From the NCBI RefSeq assembly GCF_003597395.2, contig NC_133773.1, forward strand, positions 76,990,286 through 77,054,285: a stretch of 64,000 nt of DNA. Reading direction: 5' to 3'. The notes below the pieces were generated by a model that made no database searches, was not told the DNA's origin, and was given only the letters and a program-made list of their open reading frames with translations. Both the position numbers and the translations under genes were made by a program. The stretch is from Chelonoidis abingdonii (lineage: Eukaryota; Chordata; Testudines; Testudinidae). This document shows positions 56,501 through 64,000 of the stretch, piece by piece; within the stretch, counting starts at the first letter, position 1, and each line of letters starts with the position of its first letter.

Positions 56501-57573
56501 CTCTGTATAATTTATTAAATTTAAAATACTAAAGTATGATTAATCCAAGAGATTTAGAGAAGACTTTGCGTGGTGCTTTTGTTTCATTATTACAATGTAA
56601 TGTCAATATTTTGCATTAAGTGTTTTCACTCTCTAAAGATTTATGCCAAAATTTTCAATAGGTTGCATAGGGCAAGTGGCTGTTGCCTAACTGGGACTTG
56701 GCTTTTCAGAACAGCTTGCTAGTCAGGCCCAAATGCCCTGATTAATACAAGAGGGTAGTATCAGGACATAGTTAGGAGCCATCTGCTAAATCTAGGTTTT
56801 CAAAAGCCACAGGCTTGACTAAGTCAGCAGGTTCAGTTTTTACTATTCAGTAGTCTAGCCACTCATTTGTTCTGCAAACCTGGGATCATAAGTCCATTCT
56901 GATTAAACAACCAAAGACGCAGGAGAGTATGAGTGAGAGTGAATCTATTAGAGAGCAAACCAGCAAGATAGCAACCAAGCAACAGTTGCTATAAGGGCCT
57001 TGGGGAGAAGGGTTGGGACAGAGGAAATAGGAGACTAGCAGGGAGAGTGGAGAGATAAGGGAGATGGTATATCTTGAGACAAATAAGGGAACACAACATC
57101 TGACCATGCTAGGATGGTATATCTTGAGGAGGAGAGCCAAGCTTGCCCCAGAGATGCCAATATTGTCCATGCAACCCTCTGAACCCAGGAAAACTTATTA
57201 CCTGTCTGAAATGCAGGCTCACCCACAAACCATTATACACCTTTGTGATTAGTGAGGATGACATACAGAAGTTGTATCATCAAGATCACCACAACCTTGG
57301 GCATACTAGCCACTGGGTCCTCACAGAGGACACCATTGGCATCAAACCAGCTTCTTAGAAGCTCAATGCCACGATGAAGCCAGTGACTGAAACACTGACT
57401 GAAACAAATGACTGGTGATTATGAAGGAGATGAGTTTGCCCACTGTCCAGAACAAATGGATCTTATGGCATACTGGCAATGGTACATGCAGAAGAGTCAG
57501 ATTGCTCACCATCTCCTGCAAAAGGCAGAGCACTAGGGTCTAGAGTGCCCTTTACATGAGTTAGTATTCCAGT
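53588..57573. other. SPATA4-ASB5 intergenic region, third part
   Basis: Mainly unassigned AT-rich sequence. It holds the ancient repeat at 55040-55215 and a decayed palindromic repeat at about 56650-56820. At 57064-57135 the phrase gatggtatatcttgag occurs twice, 51 bp apart. The short open frames at 57064-57358 have no recognised product. Confidence 0.4.
55040..55215 (-). repeat. Ancient amniote interspersed repeat
   Basis: Reverse copy of the 2921-3021 family, showing tagtgcctctgagccctagc, ggctgtacaaacagaaaac and cccctgccccaaagaattta. Confidence 0.55.
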
Positions 57574-58038
57574 CAGGGCCGGTGCAACCATGTAGGCAAA
57601 CTAGGCGGTTGCCTAGGGCGCCAAGATTTGGGGGTGCCAAAAAGCGGCACCCCCCCAAAATTTTTTAAATGGTTGCAGCGGCCGCTGCGTAGTCTGAGCT
57701 GCCGGCGGCAGCAGCCGCCTGCAGACGAAGTGTAGGTGGCCCCGGGTTCCTCAGCCGCCACACAGTGGCACCCCGCAAGCGCTCTGTCGGTGCCCGCAGC
57801 TCGGCCGCGCTCCGGGCAGTGCGGCGCGGTCGGCAGCGGGCAGCCGGCGCTCCCATTGTTTTTTTTTCTGCTTGTTTTTGTTGCTGGTTCTTCCGGCAGC
57901 CGGTGCCCCCAGCCCGGGTCAGGGTGCCTGCTCCGGTGACTGCTGCGGTGCCTGCTGCAGGTTCCGCAGGCGTGTACCTGCGGGGGGCGGCGAAATGTCC
58001 CGGTGCCTAGGGCGTCAGAAATCCTAGCGCCGGCCCTG
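57574..58038. mobile_element. hAT element with perfect TSD
   Basis: This 465-bp element starts CAGGGCCGGTGCAACCATG and ends CCTAGCGCCGGCCCTG. It has a perfect octamer attccagt (57566-57573; 58039-58046). Subterminal ggttgcctagggcgcc and gtgcctagggcgtc also recur. The very GC-rich interior creates a false CpG island and open frames on both strands. It lies about 700 bp beyond the ASB5 stop. Confidence 0.92.
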
Positions 58039-58293
58039 ATTCCAGTCATTAGCATTTTCTGTTTCCTTTTCAGGGTTATGCCAAAAAATAGGGCTTCTGG
58101 GTTTCCACTTAACTGTGGCAGTGGAAGTAGTGTTGGAGAGGAAGGGGGAAATCACTTCACCTGTCCATATACTTGTTTGTTCTAAAGCTGTGTGCTGGGG
58201 AAAGGGGAGGAAGGGGTTGAAATGAGCTCTCATCAGTTGTCATTTATGAATTGTCTATATAGGGAAAGCAAGAAAGAAAAATTGAGAGACCTA

Positions 58294-58299
58294 TTTATT
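58294..58299 (-). terminator. ASB5: Candidate ASB5 poly(A) signal
   Basis: An AATAAA on the minus strand lies about 440 nt beyond the ASB5 stop. It is plausible as a 3' end but not unique, and there is no transcript evidence in the sequence. Confidence 0.25.
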
Positions 58300-58735
58300 T
58301 TTCCATCTTATAGAGTGCACCTATTGCCTTGTATTTCTAGACACAAATAACAGACATTTACAAATATACAATAATAAATCCAAATTGACAAACTCAACAA
58401 TACTTGTAAAGGAACTCTGTGAGGTTTCAGATGTATCAAACAGATTATAACGTACAAATACAATTAATTAACTTTATCAGCAAGATAGCTAATTAGTAAG
58501 TGTTAAGCTAAAGCTAGCTATACAATCATTAGCACACTTCATTTTACTCAGGTGTATTAGCACCTTGGCACCGAGTCGTTCAAGGGCTCCCAAATATTGT
58601 TACATCACGACTCCTGGTGTCAAAGACTTAGTATAGTAATATGTAAAAGACTATTTCCTCAGAAGTTCTTCATGTGAACATTAAGCATACAAACAAAACA
58701 GTACTTGTTCAAGTTTCTAAAGGTTAGCCACTATT

Positions 58736-58863
58736 TTATCTATACTGTAAAAACTCCTTCAATATTGTTGGCAACTGAAGTTGGGGGATAAGATGCAGTC
58801 TTGCTCTTCCTATGCAATTTCGGATACATAGTCGGCAGAGTTGGCAAAGAGAGCATGGAGTAG
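58736..58863 (-). CDS. ASB5: ASB5 terminal exon encoding the SOCS box
   Basis: This 128-nt exon completes alanine. It then encodes TPCSLCQLCRLCIRNCIG, a BC-box-like Elongin C helix, followed by LQLPTILKEFLQYR, which carries the Cul5-box LPxxLxxFL pattern. It stops with TAA at 58736-58738. The acceptor is ctgtttgtag. The exon is too short to stand out as an open frame and was located by similarity. The ligase-binding residues look intact. Confidence 0.94.
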
Positions 58864-61800
58864 CTACAAACAGATAAGAGATTTAATTAAGTAAATGTTC
58901 AGTATCCTTAGGAGTTTACAACATGGAGTATATTTAATATTATTATGGGTACCTAATAAACATGCATTTTTAAAAATTCTGTATATCAGTCTTATTAACC
59001 TTACACAGTATAGTTTCTCAAAGATATATAACAATAAAAATTATGCTACTCAAACTTTATTAATGATCAAAGAAACAGAAAGAGCAAGGAAATTTATATT
59101 TAAACTAAATATCCAGAAGAATACATAGTAATTAATTCGTGCTGTTGTGTTTATATAGCTAATAATTTTTAATTTAAAAAAAATTGTGTTCGTGAAAGAT
59201 CCTCTGCTGACAATTCTAGAGACTGAAGTCCTTTTTATTTATAGTATAGGTACAATATATGATACACAAATGCAAGTTTCACCATCAATAGATTTCAGCC
59301 CTTCCCTGTAGGGACCACTTTTCGGAGTTAAAGGGAAGTTCACCTTACATGCCTATTCAGTTTTGGCCTCTTTGCTGAGGCTTCCAAAAATGCTGTTGGC
59401 TGTGATTAGTGTGTGTAAAGGACATCTGACTACTAAGAACTAGACCAACAGCCTTCAGATGGTGATACTGGAGTTGAATTAGTGCCAGAGACACAAAGCT
59501 CCCTCAATGGTCACCATTAAAAATGCGTCAGTTTTCCCTTATAGAATTAGCTACTCTTTTGGGGCACTGTGTTACGAAGAAAAGGTTGGGGGGGGACTGA
59601 TTTGATCACAGTCTAAGAATCTGCATAGGGAACTTATAGTTGGTAATGGGCTCTTCAGTCCAGCAGAGAAAGACATCACAAGATCTGATGGCTAGAAGTT
59701 GAAGCTAAACAAATCCAAACGGGAAGAAAGGCTGTTTTGTTTTGTTTTACACTGAGAGTAATTAACCAATGGAACAATGTACCAAGGGTGACAGTGCATT
59801 CTCCATCACTAATAATTTTTTAATTAAGATCAGATTTTTTAAAAGAAGATATGTACCAATTCAAAAGAATTATTTTGGGGAAGTTCTATTGTCTGTCAGA
59901 TAGATCAGGGATTGGCAGCCTTTGACACACGGCCTGTTAGAGAACTCCACTGGCGGGCCAGGCTGGTTTGTTTACCTGTGGACACTGCAGGTAAACAAAC
60001 CGTCTTGACTCACCAGCATCATTCCCTGACGGGTTGCGTGCCAAAGGCTGCCGATCTGTGGTTCCTTCTGGACTTGGAATCTGAATCTATGACAGGGTGT
60101 AGGGAGAGCAACCCTATGTGCAAGGATAGGAATTTCACCTGGCCCTCACACAGACTATGCAGAGAGGAATGTTGAGGCTACTTGTACCCTCTGTTCCACT
60201 GTTCTCCACATATAAAGGCTTGACAGAATCTGGCTCTGCGACATTATTGTTATGATGTGTCAGAGCTGGAGGTTCATATTAGATTATCATTGATCTTTTC
60301 CCTCAGTTTAGTGGTTCCATGGCAGACCTTTAACATCCATTTAATGTAGTATTTTTGGCAATGATGTTTTACTTGTATTTATTTAAGCTGTTAAAGTTGT
60401 ATATATCAACTCTTCTTTCTCAGATAGTTAAATTCAACTATAAACACTTATTCCATAGAGAAAGTTAGAGTCCAAGAGTGTAATCTAAAATAATATTCCA
60501 CACAGGGCCGTTTTACAGAAAAAAACATATAGGGCCTGATTCCACAGTCTCTCTCAGATGCATAGTCTTTAAGAATAATACATTCGGTGGTTTTAAAGCT
60601 ACACAACAATTTATTAAAGTCATATTTTTGTGCCCGTATGACTCAAAAATAAGTCTGCTCTAAAAAAACATCTAACTCGGTACTGCTTACTCAGTCAGAG
60701 TTGTTCCTCTTCCCATTCTCTAAACAATTAAATGCAACTACTTAAGAATAAATTTCTAACCCATATGCTGGAAGAGACCTATACAATGGTTATTTTTTTA
60801 AAACAACAACTGGGTTTTTATCTAAAAGAATACAAAGCACTAAACTGTGCTTTCAATCTCTTGGACAAATGGATATTTAAAATAATTCTTTAGGAAACTG
60901 TATTTTAAAAGTAAATAAAAATGGGATAAGCAAATAGAAGAATTTGAGGAAATAATGTTCTATTTATGACACAAATCAATAAATGCCAGGACAACAAACA
61001 GCAAATTTTCAAGACAGGAGGCCCAAAGCTTGTGCACAAATGCACACAGAATATGCTTGAACTTGTTCAGGCAATGTGATTACACACAGATAGCTAAGGA
61101 ACTTAAATAACCGTTTATAAGTGCAATCATATGAATTGCACACACAAATTTAGACATGTAAATCCATGTAAAACCCAGGCCTCCTGCTTTGTAAATATCC
61201 CCTAAAAATTAAGTCTGGGCACACATCTTTCCATGAACTATTTTTTAAAAATGAAATTAAAAAAATCCATAAATTGAAGCTATTTGTTTTTGTTGGTTTG
61301 TACCATCACCTGTTAAACAGAGGAGTCCACATCTTCAGCTGATATAAATTCAGTAGTGCTCTGTCAACTTATGTCGCCACCTGAAAAACTGGCCTATTTA
61401 AAAATATTTTCAATACTTTATATAGTTGGAGGTAGAATTTTTAACTGAGTGTAAACAATCATTTTATAAACACATTATCAGACAACTTCTCATTCAAGTT
61501 TGTCCAAGAACAAAAACTATGCATAGAATGATGAACAAAAGTATATTTGTCCCACTTACCTTCATGCAGAAGCAACATTCTCTCCACCAAACTGCTTGGG
61601 GCAGCTAAATCTACGGGCCGTTCAAAATCTGTATTCTTGGCATTAATGTTGGCCCCAAATTCAAGAAGTAAATTTACTATCTCTGTACTGGGTTGCTGAG
61701 CTGCTGCATGTAGTGGAGTGTCCAAATACTTTCCTTTCTGTACATTAGCGCCTATATAAGTATATTGGAGAGACAGAGACAAATAGATTAATTAATGTTT

Positions 61801-64000
61801 TCAGTGCTAACAGTTAATGCTTTAAAATCTGAAACAATATTTTTAAAAATGAGTGTCTGAAGTTACATTCCTAAATTTATAAATAGATATCTAAATAAAT
61901 GGTCAGAATTTCAAAAGTTCTAAGCACTCAGTGGTCAATGTGAGCTGCTGCATTGGGTCCAGGCTGGGTCTCATAGCCCCTTATATTTAACTAGTTTAAA
62001 AAAAAACATTCTATGGGTTTAAGAACCAAATTCCTTTTAACTCTTCTCTTCCCTTTCTAGCTCAGCCTCTGTTCTTTGTCAGTAGATATACTGTTATAGA
62101 GAAGGGGCTGAAAAACATTGCGGAAAGGGCAATGGCAGCTTATGGCTCTATACCCACTTTAAACTTTCACTTTCATAGAATCAGAGAAATGTAGAGCCCA
62201 AAGGGGCATTGAGAGATCATCTAGTCCTGCTCCCTATTCTGAGGCAGGACCAAGTATACTTAGACCACCCCGCTAGGTGTTTGTCTAACCTCCAGTGATG
62301 GGGATTAATTATATCCAAACTAATCTGGGAGCTACTTAACCTTACTACCTTCATTTTTACTATAGAGTGAAAAGAAGGAAGTGGCCAGCGGTGCTGAAAA
62401 TGCTTGATATCAGACCACTCAGAGTTGATGTTTTCTTTCTTCCACCGCACATACTGTAAATAAACAACGAAAAAAGTTTCCCCTAACAAAAAATATGTCT
62501 TAGCATAAAGTTAAAATTTGAGTCCTGCAACAAGCTGTGATAAATGAATGGGGGGAGGGGGAATAGCTCCCTTTTATGGACACCCAGCAGCCAGTTAGCT
62601 ATAAAATCCCTCTTAATAGCTGTTCTCTCTACTTGCTTTACCTGTAAAGGGCTAAAAAGTCTCACTGCTATGCATAGGTAAAAGGAAGTGAGTGGGAACC
62701 TGGCCAAAAGAGCCAATGGAAAGGCTAGAACTTTTTAAAATTGAGAGAAAACCCCTTTGTCTGTCTGTGGTTGTTCTTGGGGAACGGCAGACAGGGAGCA
62801 GTTATGCTGTGAAAAGCTTGGGCCAGGTATAAAATTTTCTCAGTATCATACTAGAAGCTATTCATCTAAAACTCCAGATATGTAAGTAGATCAGGAAATG
62901 TCTAGGAAGACCCAATTAGGTTTATCCCTTTTATTTCTTTATTGTTTGTGGCTTCCTTTGTGCTAACCCCAGGTGCTTTTGTTTTGCTTGCAACCTTTAA
63001 ACTGGACCTCAAGAAAGCTATTCTTGATGCTTAATCCTTGTAGTGTTTTTTTTTTAAATCTAGCAAAAGTCTAAGTCTCAGATGTATTTTCTTCTTTTTT
63101 TTTTTTTATTAATAAAATGTACCCTTTTTAAGAACAGAATTGGATTTGTGTGTCCTAAAAGGTTTGTGCACATGTTGTTTAATTATCTGATGGCAACAGC
63201 TGATTTCCTTTGTTTTTCTTCTCAGCTCTTCTCCGGAGGGGGGCGGGTGTGTGAAAAGGCTTGAGGGTATGCCACAGGAAGGAATTTCCAAGTTCTCCTT
63301 CCTGGGTTCTCAAAGGGATTTTGCACTTGGGTGGTAGCAGCATCTACCAATCCAAGGTCAGAGAAAAGCTGTAACCTTGGAAGTTTAATACAAGCCTGGA
63401 GTGGCTACAATTAATTTTTAGAATCTTTGTGGGCCCCCACCTTCTGCACTCGAAGTGCCAGAGTGGGGAATTAACTTTGACAGAAGCCTAGTTTTGTTTA
63501 TCTGAATACATCTTACTGTAAAAGTGTGCAATATAAGAATATATGAATATTTTAGGTAAATAAACTTGTACCTGCATAAAGAAGTTTTCGAATGCAATGG
63601 ATCTGCTGTGAAACACAAGCTACATATAGAGGTGTTCCCAGATGAGGAATGTCTTGGTCAACATCTATGCCCCAGGAGATCAGAACTTCCAGACATTCAC
63701 TGTGACCTGCCAAAGTATGACATAGTTTGCTTGCCTCTTCAGTTAGATGTTCCATTTACGAAACCTGATACATTTCTTAACACTATATAATGTTATTTGT
63801 CAACTATTCTATGTATGCTCAGAAGCTAGTTTTTTACCTCTACTGGCTGCTTCGTGAGTCGGTGAAGGGAGACATGACTCCCACTGAGCTTTGGCACCAT
63901 ACTCCAACAAAAGCTCTGCACAAGATGCACTGCCTCTTGAACATGCATTAAATAATGGGTTCACTCCGTCAATTGTTGTAGCATTTACCTAGAATAGAAA
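58736..64000 (-). CDS. ASB5: ASB5 (ankyrin repeat and SOCS box protein 5), 3' part of gene
   Basis: The last four coding exons of ASB5 lie on the minus strand at 63838-63988, 63572-63706, 61560-61751 and 58736-58863, giving 201 residues to the natural stop. This corresponds to about residue 129 onward of a 329-residue human protein. Ankyrin repeats are visible in the first three exons (DGVTPLFNACSRGS, HLGTPLYVACVSQQ, DTPLHAAAQQP and LLLEFGANINAKN). The SOCS box is in the last exon. ASB proteins are substrate-recognition subunits of Cullin5-Elongin B/C ubiquitin ligases; ASB5 is linked to muscle and arteriogenesis. The N-terminal exons lie beyond the right edge. Confidence 0.95.
59610..59897 (+). 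mobile_element. CR1 LINE 3' region fragment
   Basis: Phrases gctagaagttgaagctaaac, gagagtaattaaccaatgga, cattctccatcactaataat and ttattttggggaagttctat follow the CR1 3' region in order. Confidence 0.75.
59906..60060. mobile_element. Palindromic hAT fragment
   Basis: CAGGGATTGGCAGCCTTTGA and gtgccaaaggctgccgatct are inverted ends. An inner pair gtttgtttacctgtgg / gcaggtaaacaaacc also folds back. No convincing octamer duplication was found. It is related to 6496-6658 and 47136-47447. Confidence 0.7.
61560..61751 (-). CDS. ASB5: ASB5 coding exon (last ankyrin repeats)
   Basis: This 192-nt exon completes glycine. It then encodes ANVQKGKYLDTPLHAAAQQP through ERMLLLHE and leaves G. The acceptor is acttatatag and the donor is GTAAGT. 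It includes the final ankyrin repeat, DTPLHAAAQQPSTEIVNLLL, and the linker to the SOCS box. Confidence 0.95.
61752..62535. other. ASB5 intron, distal part
   Basis: It holds a CR1 fragment at 62172-62358. The remaining sequence is AT-rich with no recognised content. Confidence 0.5.
62172..62358 (-). mobile_element. CR1 LINE fragment
   Basis: Plus-strand tttcatagaatcagagaaat, gagatcatctagtcctgctc, tgaggcaggaccaagtatac and gtttgtctaacctccagtga are the antisense CR1 3' region. Confidence 0.85.
62536..63482 (+). mobile_element. Solo LTR (endogenous retrovirus-like)
   Basis: This 947-bp element starts TGTGATAAATGAATGGGGG and ends TTAACTTTGACA. The flanking pentamers caagc and gaagc match at 4 of 5. 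It includes an AATAAA at about 63111 and T-rich tracts, as in an LTR R/U5 boundary. There is no coding interior. It sits in an ASB5 intron, antisense to the gene, and ends about 90 bp from the 63572-63706 exon. Confidence 0.78.
63572..63706 (-). CDS. ASB5: ASB5 coding exon (ankyrin repeats)
   Basis: This 135-nt exon completes glycine. It then encodes HSECLEVLISWGIDVDQDIP through IRKLLYA and leaves G. The acceptor is tactttggcag and the donor is GTACAA. The preceding intron is 131 bp (63707-63837). HLGTPLYVAC is a canonical ankyrin TPL motif. Confidence 0.95.
63838..63988 (-). CDS. ASB5: ASB5 coding exon (ankyrin repeats)
   Basis: This 151-nt exon encodes VNATTIDGVTPLFNACSRGS through THEAASR and leaves G. 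The acceptor is tttctattctag at the window edge and the donor is GTAAAA. It covers about one and a half ankyrin repeats. It was identified by similarity to human VNAITIDGVTPLFNAC. Confidence 0.94.

Larger units (their letters stand above)
58864..61559. other. ASB5 last intron
   Basis: It contains a CR1 fragment (59610-59897) and a hAT fragment (59906-60060). The remainder is AT-rich, with a decayed palindrome-type segment near 61010-61170. No coding was seen. Confidence 0.5.

Noticed and set aside
57064..57358. Open frames that might be a retroviral or processed-gene fragment
   Set aside because: The translations show no motif I recognise; the only notable feature is a short direct repeat 51 bp apart.
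57573..58055. 160-codon minus-strand frame and apparent CpG island downstream of ASB5
   Set aside because: It coincides exactly with a hAT element with perfect ends and octamer duplication.

Overview
The window is vertebrate nuclear DNA, most likely from a turtle or tortoise. The evidence is multi-exon genes with GT-AG introns and a repeat landscape of CR1 and L2 LINEs, MIR SINEs, many short hAT elements with 8-bp target-site duplications, PIF/Harbinger and Tc1/mariner-like MITEs, and LTRs of types I recognise from turtle genomes. No prokaryotic features are present. Positions 11063-11600 are an assembly gap.

Three host genes can be read exon by exon, and every exon junction is consistent in phase. 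(1) WDR17, plus strand: the last 14 coding exons, from 1040 to the stop at 32356-32358 (556 residues, roughly the C-terminal 40% of the protein). (2) SPATA4, minus strand: complete in six coding exons, 45297 down to 37696 (259 residues). (3) ASB5, minus strand: the last four coding exons, 63988 down to 58736 (201 residues, with ankyrin repeats and the SOCS box). WDR17 and SPATA4 converge, and SPATA4 and ASB5 are co-oriented. This WDR17-SPATA4-ASB5 order matches human 4q34, which supports all three calls.

Layout: 1-32.4 kb holds the WDR17 exons and large introns rich in transposons. One intron carries a nested cluster (15.2-17.4 kb) and another a degenerate 2.9-kb Harbinger element with transposase remnants (23.7-26.6 kb). 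32.4-37.7 kb is the tail-to-tail gap between WDR17 and SPATA4. 37.7-45.3 kb is SPATA4 with intronic MITEs, CR1 and an LTR fragment. A CpG-rich promoter lies at about 44.7-45.7 kb, with an RFX-type X-box and NRF1-like palindromes, fitting a testis/ciliary gene. 45.7-58.7 kb is intergenic and dominated by a CR1 element (51.9-53.3 kb) and hAT elements. 58.7-64 kb is the 3' half of ASB5, with a solo LTR in one intron.

I found no new multi-gene system. The most unusual items are a roughly 330-bp-arm foldback element in a WDR17 intron, disrupted by a solo LTR and flanked by a later hAT insertion; a second foldback of the same family; a 20-nt U2 snRNA 5'-end match next to the gap; a minisatellite inside the Harbinger element; and the compact X-box/NRF1 promoter of SPATA4.
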